Part shown: piece by piece, positions 33,048 to 42,106 of the stretch | How positions within the stretch are numbered: position 1 is the stretch's first letter | Layout of the letters: each line of letters opens with the position of its first letter | DNA from: Bog-756 sp963699055 | Lineage (GTDB): Bacteria; Actinomycetota; Acidimicrobiia; Acidimicrobiales; RAAP-2 | Direction of reading: 5' to 3' | NCBI GenBank assembly: GCA_963699055.1 | Contig: CAVOTA010000003.1 | Coordinates: forward strand, 62,001-126,000 | Length of the DNA stretch: 64,000 nt | Position numbers and translations under genes: made by a program | Notes under the pieces: model-generated | Databases searched by the model: none | The model's input: the letters and a program-made list of their open reading frames with translations, nothing else | Told to the model about the DNA's origin: nothing

Positions 33048-33941
33048 GTGACGCCGGCCGTCGCCCCTGTCGTCGGGCTGCCGGCCGAATGCGTCGTCAA
33101 CATCAGCGAGGGGCGTGACACCGAGGTCGTCGCCGCCGTGGCCGCCGCCGGGGGGGACGAGCTCCTCGACGTCCACGCCGACCCCGATCACCACCGCTCG
33201 GTCCTCACCCTGGGCGGCCCGCTGGCCGCGGTGGAGGTGGCGGCCCGGCGGGTGGCGGCCGCCGCCGTCGCCCACATCGATCTGAGCACCCATCGTGGGG
33301 TGCATCCCCGGCTGGGCGCCGTCGACGTCGTGCCGTTCGTCCCGTTGGTCGACGCCTCCGGCGTCCCGACGCCGTGGGAGGCCGTGCTGGTCGCTCGCGA
33401 CACCTACGCCCGCTGGTCGGCCGACGAGCTCGGCGTCCCCTGCTTCCTCTACGGGATGGAGCGCACCCTGCCCGACGTCCGACGCGGTGCGTTCACCACC
33501 CTGGCCCCCGACACCGGGTCCACCGTGCCCCATCCCACCGCCGGTGCCACCGCCGTCGGGGCCCGCGGTGTGCTGATCGCCTACAACGTGTGGATCGAGG
33601 CGGCCGGTCCCGACCGGCGTCCGGCCGACGAGGTGGAGGGCGTGGCCAGGACGCTCGCCGCCGGCATGCGGCGACCCGGTCTGCGCACGTTGGGACTGGC
33701 GGTCGGGGAGGGCGCGCAGGTCAGCTGCAACGTGGTGGACCCGGACCGGGTGCCGCTCACCGAGGTCTACGACGACGTCGTCCGCGGTGCGGCGGCGCAG
33801 GGGTGCACCGTGCACAAGGGCGAACTGGTCGGACTCCTGCCGGAGTCCGCGCTCGCAGCCGTGCCCCGACAGAGACGGCGTCAGCTCGGGCTGTGCGCCG
33901 AGGACACCATCGAGTTCCGCCTGGGATCCCGCCGGGGCTGA
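33048..33941 (+). CDS. ftcD: Glutamate formiminotransferase
   Basis: Transfers the formimino group of N-formimino-L-glutamate to tetrahydrofolate, in histidine degradation and one-carbon metabolism. The 297-residue protein has both halves of the transferase fold: ECVVNISEGRDTEVV at the start, DPDHHRSVLTLGG with the catalytic-site His, then RGVHPRLGAVDVVPFVP and VGARGVLIAYNVWIE. The cyclodeaminase domain of mammalian FTCD is absent. GTG start at 33048. No hut genes are nearby. Confidence 0.92.
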   Translation: MTPAVAPVVGLPAECVVNISEGRDTEVVAAVAAAGGDELLDVHADPDHHRSVLTLGGPLAAVEVAARRVAAAAVAHIDLSTHRGVHPRLGAVDVVPFVPLVDASGVPTPWEAVLVARDTYARWSADELGVPCFLYGMERTLPDVRRGAFTTLAPDTGSTVPHPTAGATAVGARGVLIAYNVWIEAAGPDRRPADEVEGVARTLAAGMRRPGLRTLGLAVGEGAQVSCNVVDPDRVPLTEVYDDVVRGAAAQGCTVHKGELVGLLPESALAAVPRQRRRQLGLCAEDTIEFRLGSRRG

Positions 33942-33974
33942 CCGGACCAGCGCCGGCCCCGGGGAACCCTCCGC

Positions 33975-34253
33975 CTACGACGCGGCGGCCGCCCGCCGCT
34001 GCATGGCACGCTGACGGCGCAGCCGACGTCGCTCGCGCTCGGACAGCCCACCCCAGATGCCGAACTTCTCGCCGTTCGCCAGGGCGTACTCGAGGCAGTC
34101 CTCCCGCACGACGCACCCACGGCACACTTCCTTCGCCTCACGGGTGGACGCACCCCGCTCGGGAAAGAAGAGGTCGGGGTCGACCCCCATGCAATTCGCC
34201 TTGGTCTGCCATGTCCGCTCTTGGGGCCCGTACATCAACGACACCATGTCCAT
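33975..34253 (-). CDS. WhiB-family transcription factor
   Basis: A 92-residue WhiB-like protein starting MDMVSLMYGPQERTWQ. Its four Cys are in KANCMGVDPD, VCRGCVVREDC. The GIWGGLSERERRRLRRQR segment and an Ala/Arg-rich tail follow. The ATG at 34253 is chosen because GGAGG precedes it by 7 nt; an in-frame upstream ATG at 34340 would include the leader hairpin in the protein. A long AT-rich leader with a strong stem-loop suggests regulated expression. Confidence 0.93.
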   Translation of the reverse strand: MDMVSLMYGPQERTWQTKANCMGVDPDLFFPERGASTREAKEVCRGCVVREDCLEYALANGEKFGIWGGLSERERRRLRRQRAMQRRAAAAS

Positions 34254-34278
34254 CGCCAGACCTCCCTCCCACTCATCC

Positions 34279-34302
34279 ATGCGGTTTCGCGTGAAACCGC
34301 AT
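34279..34302. promoter_or_regulatory. Perfect 10-bp inverted repeat in the leader of the second WhiB gene
   Basis: ATGCGGTTTC-GCGT-GAAACCGCAT, a perfect 10-bp stem with a 4-nt loop, 26 bp upstream of the whiB start. It lies in an AT-rich 70 bp that also holds the likely promoter. It could be an operator or an mRNA hairpin affecting translation. Confidence 0.55.
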
Positions 34303-34585
34303 AGCACGGATGTAACTACAGGTATGTAATCCTTCCCCATAACCCGGGGAAACGCAAGAAAAATGTGGGCGCGCGTGTCACCACCCCTGGCAGATCACCC
34401 GCCGACGGGGCCGGGTGCCGCTCCCGGTGGCCCGCACCGCAGACCGCGGACGGCCGGTCGATCCGGCGGGTGCGCGCTCGTGCGGGTCCCGTCGATCTCC
34501 CCCGTCGCGCACGCCGGTCGACGCCGTCCGTGCGCCCGGCGCAGGCCCGCGTCGAGCTTCGGTGACCGGTGCTGCTCCCCCACGG
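34303..34585. other. Intergenic between WhiB leader and VWA-gene terminator
   Basis: Contains the upstream, AT-rich part of the whiB promoter region (34303-34360) and then GC-rich sequence without a supported gene. Confidence 0.35.
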
Positions 34586-34616
34586 GGCACCCCGCGGGGT
34601 GTCCCCGTGGGGTGCC
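34586..34616 (-). terminator. Stem-loop terminator downstream of the AAA/VWA operon
   Basis: GGCACCCC pairs with GGGGTGCC (34586-34593 with 34609-34616); an inner CACCCCGCGGGGTG hairpin overlaps it. It begins 2 bp after the stop of the VWA gene. There is no T-tract, as is common in GC-rich actinobacteria. Confidence 0.5.
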
Positions 34617-34618
34617 GG

Positions 34619-36652
34619 TCAGCCGGCCCGTCGCCCCCGCGAGCGGACGGTGGTCTTGTGGTTGAGGAAGTCGACGAGCACGTAGTCGCCCAGTTCGCCG
34701 GGGGTCGTGGCGAACGTGCGCCCCTTGTTGATGCGGGACAGCTGGTCGACGAAGCCCCACAGGCCGCGGTCGGGATCGAGCAGGAACGTGTTGATGGTGA
34801 TCTGGGCCCGGGTGCACCGGAGCACCTCGGCCAGCGTCAGCTCCAGGGTCTCCTGCACCGGCGGGTAGTTGAAGAAGACGTCGTAGCCGAGGCCCCCGTC
34901 GTAGGGGACGATGTGCGCGGTGGGCTCGCCGTCGGTCACCAGGATGATCTGCTTCGTCCCCTGCTGGTGGGCGAGCATCTTGCGGGCCAGGATCAGCCCG
35001 TGCTGGAGGTTGGTCCCGTACACGTAGTCCCACGACACGGTGGGAAGGTCCTCGGGCTCGATCTCCCGGGCCACCTCGGAGAACCCGACCAGGCCGAGGT
35101 AGTCGCGGGGGAACCGGGTGCTGATCAGCGTGTGCAGCGCCATGGCCATCTTCTTGGCCGGGACGAAGTTGTCGCGCATCGGCATCGACAGCGACAGGTC
35201 GAGCAGGAGCACCGTGGCCGAGCGGGTCAGGGCCTCGGTCTCGACCACCTCGAAGTCGTCGGGGTGCAGTCGCACCGGCACGCCGCTGCCGGCGCGGCGC
35301 ACGGCGTTGTGGACCGTGCGGGACAGGTCCAGGTTGAACGGGTCGCCGTACTCGTAGGGCTTGGTCGTCTCCTCGCGGTCGTGGCCGGTGCCGGTCCACG
35401 TGGTGGCGTGGTTGCCCACCCGGTCCTTGGTGAGCTGGGAGAAGAGGTCGGACAGGGCCTGCTGGCCGATCCGGCGGGTGCCCTTCGCCGTGAGCTCGTA
35501 GCGCCCCTCACGCTGGTCGATGAGTCCCGCCTCCTCGAGCTGCTTGGCCAGCTTGGCCAGGCGGTCGAGGGAGTTGGCGGCGTCCTCGCCCAGGCTGCGT
35601 CGGACCTTGTCCAGATCGACCTCGGACAGCGACGCCGGCGAATTGGCCGCCCGGAGGTAGCCCTCGAGGTCGTCGAGGTCGCGCAGGCGGCCGGCGGCGT
35701 CGGTGCCCTCCCCCATGCCCATCGGGTCGTCCCCCCGGAACCGGAAGCGCTGGTCCCACCCCGCGTCGGGGAACGCCTGCTGCAGGTTGCCGGCAAGCCG
35801 GTCCACCTGCCAGCGCAGGTCCATGTCCTCGAGCAGCGATTCGGCGAGCCCCTGGAGCTGGGACCGCTGCTCGGGCGACATCGAGTTCCACATGGCCTGG
35901 GCCGCCGCCATCCGGGCGGCCAGCTGCTCGAGCAGTTCGTCGAGGTCCTTCGGGTCGCCGGGGAACAGGTCGCCGAACTGCTCCATGAACGACTCGAAGG
36001 TCGGATCGAGCGGCTCGTCGGCCGCCCGCTGCTCCATCATCCGGTTGAGGGCGTCGAACGCCTGGCGCATGTGCTCCAGCTGGGCCGGGTCCGGATTCGA
36101 GAGCGACTCGGACATCTGGTCGAAGTACGTCTTGGCGACCTCCTCGCGCAGACGCTCCATCAGTTCCTCGAAGTGCTCGCGGGCCTCGGACGACACGAAC
36201 TCGTAGTGCTGCAGCGAGCGCACCTGGCCGGCGAGGTCGTTCGGGAGCAGGTCGAGCTCCATCCGCCGCTCGGCCACGACCTGGTCGGTGACCTCCTGGC
36301 GTCGCTGGTCGCCGGAGTCGCGTGCGTCGGCCTCCAGCCGCCCGATCCCGAGCCGCTCCTCGCGCAGCACGTCCTGGAGCTCCTCGGCGATCTCGGTGTA
36401 GGCGCCGCCGAGGTCGCCCTGCTCGAGCAGGTCCTCGCGTTCGGCGCGCAGCTGGTCGAGGAGCTCGCGCAGCCCCTGGACCTGGTCGCCGTCGGGGGTG
36501 CGCCATCCCCGGTTGAGCATCCGCTGCAGCGCCTCCTGCAGGTCCCCGTTGGCCAGCAGGTCATCGGTGAGCTGCGACAGGACGGCGTCGGCGTCGTCGC
36601 CGGCCGACTCCTGGGAGCCGTCCCAGCGCCGGTAGTCGTACCGCCAGGTCAT
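34619..36652 (-). CDS. VWA-domain protein, partner of a MoxR-like AAA ATPase
   Basis: A 677-residue protein. The first 450 residues are charged and helical, and the C-terminal 200 form a von Willebrand A domain. Its metal site (MIDAS) is seen as LLLDLSLSMPMRDN (DxSxS) with ILVTDGEPTAH later. Such proteins act with MoxR-type ATPases as metal-chelatase-like chaperones that remodel or insert cofactors into target complexes. The ATG at 36652 overlaps the stop of the ATPase gene (ATGA). A terminator hairpin follows. Confidence 0.88.
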   Translation of the reverse strand: MTWRYDYRRWDGSQESAGDDADAVLSQLTDDLLANGDLQEALQRMLNRGWRTPDGDQVQGLRELLDQLRAEREDLLEQGDLGGAYTEIAEELQDVLREERLGIGRLEADARDSGDQRRQEVTDQVVAERRMELDLLPNDLAGQVRSLQHYEFVSSEAREHFEELMERLREEVAKTYFDQMSESLSNPDPAQLEHMRQAFDALNRMMEQRAADEPLDPTFESFMEQFGDLFPGDPKDLDELLEQLAARMAAAQAMWNSMSPEQRSQLQGLAESLLEDMDLRWQVDRLAGNLQQAFPDAGWDQRFRFRGDDPMGMGEGTDAAGRLRDLDDLEGYLRAANSPASLSEVDLDKVRRSLGEDAANSLDRLAKLAKQLEEAGLIDQREGRYELTAKGTRRIGQQALSDLFSQLTKDRVGNHATTWTGTGHDREETTKPYEYGDPFNLDLSRTVHNAVRRAGSGVPVRLHPDDFEVVETEALTRSATVLLLDLSLSMPMRDNFVPAKKMAMALHTLISTRFPRDYLGLVGFSEVAREIEPEDLPTVSWDYVYGTNLQHGLILARKMLAHQQGTKQIILVTDGEPTAHIVPYDGGLGYDVFFNYPPVQETLELTLAEVLRCTRAQITINTFLLDPDRGLWGFVDQLSRINKGRTFATTPGELGDYVLVDFLNHKTTVRSRGRRAG

Positions 36653-38151
36653 CCCCGACCCCGGTACGTCGCACGGGGCCCGGCGGCCTCCTTGTTCAGC
36701 CGCTTGGTCAGGTGCAGGCCCTCGAGGATGAACTCGGTGGCGCTCGCCACCATCCCGGGGTCCTCGGACCCGCCCGTCAGCGACAGCACCGGCGCCGACA
36801 GGGCCGGGACCCGCTCGAGGATCTCGGCGTAGGCGTTCGACGGCAGGTCGTCGCCGGCGTGCACCACCGTGTCCTCGGTGAAGGCGCCGACCACGGCCTG
36901 CGGTTCGGCCAGGTGCACCCGGCGCCGGAACACCAGCAGCACGGCGGCGTTGACGATCTGACCGAGGATGGCGCCCTCGCGACCCTCTTCCAGCGACTCG
37001 ATCTCCACCTTGCCCTGGGTGGAGGACAGGAGCGACTCCAGGTCCGACACCCGGGGGACGGCCTCGGACTCGCCGTTGCGGAGCGCACGGCGGGTGGCGT
37101 TGGCCACGAGCGTCTCGTAGTTGGCGATGGTGAGACGCACCGACACCCCGGACCGCTGGTTGAGGTGGGGGCTCTGGCGGGCCAGCTGGCTGATCTCGGC
37201 CACCACCTCGGCCATGAACCCGGGGACGAGCACCCGGGGGGCACCCACCGCACCGGCGGTGTCGGGTCCGCGGCCCGGCAGGTCGGCCTCGGACTCGGCG
37301 ATCCGGAGCTCGGTGGCGGCGTCCGGCGGGTAGTGGGTGCGGATCTGGGCCCCGAAGCGGTCCTTGAGCGGGGTGATGATCCGGCCGCGGTTGGTGTAGT
37401 CCTCGGGGTTGGCCGTGGCCACCAGCACGATGTCCAGCGGCAGACGGACCCGGTGCCCACGGATCTGCACGTCGCGCTCCTCGAGCACGTTCAGCAGTCC
37501 GACCTGGATGCGCTCGGCCAGGTCGGGCAGCTCGTTGACGGCGAAGATGCCGCGGTTGAGCCGGGGCACCAGCCCGTAGTGGATGGTCAGCTCGTCGGAC
37601 AGGTACCGGCCCTCGGCGACCCGGATGGGATCGACCTCGCCGATGAGGTCGGCGATGGAGGTGTCGGGCGTGGCCAGCTTCTCCCCGTAGCGGTCGCTGC
37701 GGTGGACCCAGGAGATGGGCAGGTCCTCGCCCGCCTCGGCCAGCAGGTCCTTGGCGAAGCGCGAGATGGGGTGGAACGGGTCGTCGTTGATCTCCGAGTG
37801 GGCCACGATCGGCAGCCACTCGTCGAGGAGCCCCACCAGGGAGCGGATGATACGGGTCTTGGCCTGGCCGCGCTCGCCCAGCAGGATCACGTCGTGCCCC
37901 GCCAGGACGGCGTTCTCCAGCTGCGGGAGCACCGTGTCCTCGAACCCGAGCACCCCGGTCACGAGCGGCTCACCGGCGGCGATCCGCGCCGAGGCGTTCC
38001 GGCGGATCTCGTCGGCCACCGGCATCGGGGTCCAGCCGGCCTGGCGGAGCTGGCCCAGGGTGGTGATGTCGGGCGGCGGCGTCAGCCGGGCGGACAGGTC
38101 GACCCGGCTACCGGTGTCGTCGGGGCGGTGGGCGGGCTCCGGGGAGGTCAT
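36649..38151 (-). CDS. AAA+ ATPase, magnesium-chelatase ChlI / MoxR-like
   Basis: A 500-residue AAA+ ATPase. Walker A is LLGERGQAKTRI (about residue 93), Walker B region RGIFAVNELPDLAERI, sensor 1 VLVATANPEDYTNRGRI. It is longer than typical MoxR, like the ChlI-type ATPases paired with a VWA protein in actinobacteria. The gene is coupled to the VWA gene by a 4-bp overlap. TAGGCT lies 7 nt before the ATG, so the operon is probably leaderless. The physiological target of this pair is unknown. Confidence 0.88.
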   Translation of the reverse strand: MTSPEPAHRPDDTGSRVDLSARLTPPPDITTLGQLRQAGWTPMPVADEIRRNASARIAAGEPLVTGVLGFEDTVLPQLENAVLAGHDVILLGERGQAKTRIIRSLVGLLDEWLPIVAHSEINDDPFHPISRFAKDLLAEAGEDLPISWVHRSDRYGEKLATPDTSIADLIGEVDPIRVAEGRYLSDELTIHYGLVPRLNRGIFAVNELPDLAERIQVGLLNVLEERDVQIRGHRVRLPLDIVLVATANPEDYTNRGRIITPLKDRFGAQIRTHYPPDAATELRIAESEADLPGRGPDTAGAVGAPRVLVPGFMAEVVAEISQLARQSPHLNQRSGVSVRLTIANYETLVANATRRALRNGESEAVPRVSDLESLLSSTQGKVEIESLEEGREGAILGQIVNAAVLLVFRRRVHLAEPQAVVGAFTEDTVVHAGDDLPSNAYAEILERVPALSAPVLSLTGGSEDPGMVASATEFILEGLHLTKRLNKEAAGPRATYRGRG

Positions 38152-38158
38152 GCGCCCG

Positions 38159-38164
38159 AGCCTA
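38159..38164 (-). promoter_or_regulatory. -10 box (TAGGCT) of AAA/VWA operon
   Basis: TAGGCT ends 7 nt before the ATG at 38151. Confidence 0.5.
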
Positions 38165-38300
38165 CGCGTGGCGTCGCCGTCGTGGCGCGGCGGGACCGGG
38201 ACCCCCCGGACCCGGTCCCACGGCCCGTGTTTCGCACGGCGTGCCCAGGGATGGAATGATGAGTGCCTGCCAGCTCGCAGACCTCTGGGACTGCGCGCGT

Positions 38301-38319
38301 CAGGGCGCCTGGCGCCCTG
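38301..38319. promoter_or_regulatory. 19-bp palindrome in the succinate dehydrogenase leader
   Basis: CAGGGCGCC-T-GGCGCCCTG: perfect 9-bp arms around one base, 63 bp upstream of the sdh membrane-subunit start. A dimeric regulator site or an mRNA hairpin are both possible. No regulator gene is adjacent. Confidence 0.45.
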
Positions 38320-38382
38320 TGGACCACGGCCCCGAGCGGCCGGACAATTCGGCCGAGCACGGCCTGACGAGGGAGATGAGCT

Positions 38383-39216
38383 TTGACCACCTTGGAGGAC
38401 GCATCAGCAGGTCCGGCGGTCACCCCGGTCACCCTGGGCGGGGCGCGTGGCGGACCGGACGTCGCCACCCTGCGGACCGACCGCTACTGGGTCCAGCCGG
38501 TGGTGACGTTCGTGGTCCTCACCTCGTTCGTGGCCTACGCCAGCTGGGCCGCCTTCGTGAACAAGAACTACTACGTGGGGGCCTCGTTCAACCGGGACCT
38601 GATCTCGCCCTTCTACTCCCCCTGCCTGGTCGCCAGCTGCGTGCCCGGTGCCGCCCACACCCCCACCATCCCGTGGTGGCAGATCTCGCCGGCGCTCCTC
38701 ATCCTGATCTTCCCGCTGGGTTTCCGGATGACCTGCTACTACTACCGCAAGGCCTACTACCGGGCGTTCTGGCTGGCGCCGCCGGCGTGTGCGGTGTCGG
38801 ACGGCCACGGGGCCTACACCGGTGAGTCCCGGTTCCCGCTGCTCCTGCAGAACGCCCACCGGTACTTCTTCTACTTCGGCGTCATCTTCAACGTGATCCT
38901 CACCTACGACGCCGTGCTGGCCTTCCGGCAGGGCACCGGCTGGGGCATCAGCGTGGGAACCGTCGTGCTCTGCGTCAACGCCGTCCTCCTGTGGCTGTAC
39001 TCCCTCAGCTGCCACGCCTGCCGCCACCTGTGCGGCGGTGGGGTCAAGCAGTTCTCCCAGGCACCCATCCGCTTCAGGATCTGGAAGGCGCTCACCCCCC
39101 TCAACGGCAAGCACATGCTCTTCGCCTGGATGAGCCTGGTCTTCGTCGCACTCACCGACCTGTACGTGCGTCTGGTGGCCAGCGGTGCCATCCACGACGC
39201 CGGCTTCCACTTCTAA
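38383..39216 (+). CDS. sdhC: Succinate dehydrogenase membrane anchor subunit (Sdh1-type)
   Basis: A 277-residue membrane protein that anchors the succinate dehydrogenase and passes electrons to quinone. Five hydrophobic helices are visible (first VVTFVVLTSFVAYASWAAF). Conserved Cys/His-bearing stretches include FYSPCLVASCVPGAAHTP and YSLSCHACRHLCGGG. Size and gene order (anchor, flavoprotein, iron-sulfur) match mycobacterial Sdh1, which has one large anchor in place of separate SdhC and SdhD. The start is a TTG at 38383 with GGGAG upstream. Confidence 0.87.
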   Translation: MTTLEDASAGPAVTPVTLGGARGGPDVATLRTDRYWVQPVVTFVVLTSFVAYASWAAFVNKNYYVGASFNRDLISPFYSPCLVASCVPGAAHTPTIPWWQISPALLILIFPLGFRMTCYYYRKAYYRAFWLAPPACAVSDGHGAYTGESRFPLLLQNAHRYFFYFGVIFNVILTYDAVLAFRQGTGWGISVGTVVLCVNAVLLWLYSLSCHACRHLCGGGVKQFSQAPIRFRIWKALTPLNGKHMLFAWMSLVFVALTDLYVRLVASGAIHDAGFHF

Positions 39217-39229
39217 AGGCGACGCGCAC

Positions 39230-41071
39230 ATGACCGATTACGAGAGCCACGATTTCGACGTCATCATCATCGGGGCCGGCGGCGCCGGCCTCCGGGCCGC
39301 GGTCGAGGCCCGGTCCATGGGCCTGCGCACCGCGGTGGTGTGCAAGTCGCTCCTCGGCAAGGCCCACACGGTCATGGCCGAGGGTGGCATGGCCGCCGCC
39401 ATGGGCAACGTCTACCCCGAGGACAACTGGAAGGTGCACTTCCGGGACACCATGCGGGGCGGCAAGCTGCTGAACAACTGGCGCATGGCCCAGCTGCACG
39501 CCCAGGAGGCGCCGGACCGCGTGCGCGAGCTCGAGGCGTGGGGCGCACTCTTCGACCGCACGGCCGACGGCCTCATCCTCCAGCGGGACTTCGGCGGCCA
39601 CCGCTACGCCCGGCTGGCCCACGTGGGTGACCGCACCGGCCTGGAGCTCATCCGCACCATGCAGCAGAAGGCCGTGGCCGACGGCATGGAGGTCTTCATG
39701 GAGCTCAAGGTGCTCCGCCTCCTCCACGACGCCGACGGCGCCGTCTCCGGCATCGTCGGCTACTGGCGGCCGACCGGGAAGTTCGTGGTCATCAGGGCCA
39801 AGGCGGTGGTGCTCGCCACCGGCGGCGTCGGCAAGAGCTGGATGTACACGTCGAACTCGTGGGAGTCCACCGGCGACGGCCACGCCATGGCGCTGTGGGC
39901 GGGCGCCGACCTCATCGACATGGAGTGCATCCAGTTCCACCCGACCGGCATGGTCTGGCCCCTGTCGGTGCGCGGCATCCTGGTGACCGAGGGCGTGCGC
40001 GGTGACGGCGGCGTCCTGCGCAACTCCGAGGGCGACCGGTTCATGTTCGACTACGTGCCCGAGATGTTCCGCGCCGAGACGGCCGACTCCGAGGACGAGG
40101 CCGACCGGTGGTACGACGACCACACCGCCGGTCGCCGCCCGCCGGAGCTGCTCCCCCGGGACGAGGTCGCCCGGTCGATCAACTCCGAGGTCAAGGCCGG
40201 CCGGGGCAGCCCGCACGGCGGCGTCTTCCTCGACATCGCCACCCGGCGATCCGCCGAGGACATCCGCCGTCGCCTCCCGTCGATGTACCACCAGTTCAAG
40301 GAGCTCGCCGGCGTCGACATCACGGCCGAGGCCATGGAGGTGGGTCCGACCTGCCACTACATCATGGGTGGGGTCCGGGTCGATGCCGACACCACGGCGG
40401 CCACGGTGCCCGGGCTCTTCGCCGCGGGCGAGGTGGCCGGCGGCATGCACGGGGCCAACCGCCTCGGTGGCAACTCGCTCTCCGACCTCCTGGTGTTCGG
40501 CCGGCGCGCCGGCCTCGGGGCCGGCGAGTTCGCCAGCGGGCGCACCGGTGCCGTCACCGTGGACGAGGGGCAGATCCAGCAGGCGATCGACGCCGCCGTC
40601 GCCCCCTTCGAACGCGAGGACGGCGAGAACCCGTACGACATCCAGCAGGCCCTGCAGGAGACCATGCAGAGCCTGGTCGGAATCATCCGCACCGGCTCGG
40701 AGCTCGAGGAGGCGCTCGGGAAGATCGAGGCGCTCGAGGAGCGGGCCGACAACATCTCGCTCGCCGGCGGCACCATCTACAACCCCGGATGGAACCTCAC
40801 CACGGACCTGCCCTCGATGCTCACCATCTCCCGGTGCACGACCATGGGTGCCCTCAACCGCAAGGAGAGCCGCGGCGGCCAGACCAGGGACGACTACCCG
40901 ACGGCCGACCCCGAGATGGGCAAGATCAACTTCGTCGAACGCATCACGGACCCGTCGGCCGCCCCGCGCGGCGTCGGCGGCACACCGTCGGTGCGGTCGA
41001 TCACCAGCCAGCCCGAGCCGGTCCCGGTGATGCCGGACGAACTCCGGGCACTTCTCGAGGAGGCGAACTGA
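39230..41071 (+). CDS. sdhA: Succinate dehydrogenase flavoprotein subunit
   Basis: Oxidises succinate to fumarate with covalently bound FAD, at the inner face of the membrane. The 613-residue protein has the FAD motif IIIGAGGAGLRAAVE (about 13-27) and the His-bearing segment GKAHTVMAEGGMAAA for flavin attachment. Substrate-site residues are in IQFHPTGMVWPLSVRG and HGANRLGGNSLSDLLVFGRR. It starts 13 bp after the anchor gene and ends in a 1-bp overlap with sdhB. Confidence 0.95.
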   Translation: MTDYESHDFDVIIIGAGGAGLRAAVEARSMGLRTAVVCKSLLGKAHTVMAEGGMAAAMGNVYPEDNWKVHFRDTMRGGKLLNNWRMAQLHAQEAPDRVRELEAWGALFDRTADGLILQRDFGGHRYARLAHVGDRTGLELIRTMQQKAVADGMEVFMELKVLRLLHDADGAVSGIVGYWRPTGKFVVIRAKAVVLATGGVGKSWMYTSNSWESTGDGHAMALWAGADLIDMECIQFHPTGMVWPLSVRGILVTEGVRGDGGVLRNSEGDRFMFDYVPEMFRAETADSEDEADRWYDDHTAGRRPPELLPRDEVARSINSEVKAGRGSPHGGVFLDIATRRSAEDIRRRLPSMYHQFKELAGVDITAEAMEVGPTCHYIMGGVRVDADTTAATVPGLFAAGEVAGGMHGANRLGGNSLSDLLVFGRRAGLGAGEFASGRTGAVTVDEGQIQQAIDAAVAPFEREDGENPYDIQQALQETMQSLVGIIRTGSELEEALGKIEALEERADNISLAGGTIYNPGWNLTTDLPSMLTISRCTTMGALNRKESRGGQTRDDYPTADPEMGKINFVERITDPSAAPRGVGGTPSVRSITSQPEPVPVMPDELRALLEEAN

Positions 41072-42069
41072 TGGCCGAGGACATCATCCGCAGCGACCAG
41101 AGCGGCGAGGTCACCATGCGCGTCTGGCGTGGGGACGAGTCGGGCGGCGAGTTCACCGAGTACGTGATGCCCGCCCAGGAGGGCGAGGTCGTCCTCGACG
41201 TGATCCACCGGGTGCAGGCGTCCGAGGCACCCGACCTGGCGTGCCGCTGGAACTGCAAGGCCGGCAAGTGCGGCTCCTGTTCCGCCGAGATCAACGGCAA
41301 GCCGTCGCTCATGTGCATGACCCGGATGGACACACTGCCCCCGGGCGAGACGGTGACGGTGGCGCCCATGCGCGCGTTCCCCGTGATCCGCGACCTGGTC
41401 ACCGACGTCTCCTACAACTACGAGGTGGCCAAGCGGATCCCACCGCTCAGCGCCCGACCCAAGACGGAGGACGAGGAGGAGGCCGGCGGCTACCGGATGG
41501 CCCAGATCGACGTCGAGCGGAGCCAGGAATTCCGCAAGTGCATCGAGTGCTTCCTGTGCCAGGACGTGTGCCACGTGGTGCGCGACCACGAGGAGAACAA
41601 GACGGCCTACGCCGGCCCCCGGTTCTTCATCCGTTCGGCCGAGCTCGAGATGCACCCGCTGGACACCAACGACCGCCGACAGCTGCTCCAGGAGGAGCAG
41701 GGCCTCGGCAAGTGCAACATCACCAAGTGCTGCACCGAGGTCTGCCCGGAGCACATCAAGATCACCGACAACGCCATCATCCCGCTGAAGGAGCGGGTGG
41801 TCGACGCCAAGTACGACCCCGTGGCATGGCTCGGGCGCAAGATCCGCAAGCGCACCAAGCGCACCGCCGACGAAGCGGCTGCCGAGGCCCCGGCGACCGG
41901 GCCCGCGGCGGTGCTGCCTCCGGGTGGCGTCCACGGTGTTCCCCAGCCCCACCCGGACGGGGCCGTCGGGTCAGCCGCCCCCACGGTCGACGTGGCGACC
42001 ATCGGGGCGGACCCCGTGGCCACCGGCGTCGAGACGGACCCGCCGCAGTCCGACGACGCCGGCGGGTGA
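41071..42069 (+). CDS. sdhB: Succinate dehydrogenase iron-sulfur subunit, with C-terminal extension
   Basis: Carries electrons from FAD to quinone. Residues 1-250 are a standard SdhB: [2Fe-2S] ligands in CRWNCKAGKCGSC, then CIECFLCQDVC and CNITKCCTEVCP for the other two clusters. The protein is 332 residues, about 80 longer than mycobacterial Sdh1 SdhB; the extra tail is Ala/Pro-rich (PPGGVHGVPQPHPDG) and probably disordered. The start overlaps the sdhA stop (TGATG). Confidence 0.94.
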   Translation: MAEDIIRSDQSGEVTMRVWRGDESGGEFTEYVMPAQEGEVVLDVIHRVQASEAPDLACRWNCKAGKCGSCSAEINGKPSLMCMTRMDTLPPGETVTVAPMRAFPVIRDLVTDVSYNYEVAKRIPPLSARPKTEDEEEAGGYRMAQIDVERSQEFRKCIECFLCQDVCHVVRDHEENKTAYAGPRFFIRSAELEMHPLDTNDRRQLLQEEQGLGKCNITKCCTEVCPEHIKITDNAIIPLKERVVDAKYDPVAWLGRKIRKRTKRTADEAAAEAPATGPAAVLPPGGVHGVPQPHPDGAVGSAAPTVDVATIGADPVATGVETDPPQSDDAGG

Positions 42070-42106
42070 GTCCGCACCGGATCACGGGGCGCGCACGGGG
42101 CCGGGC

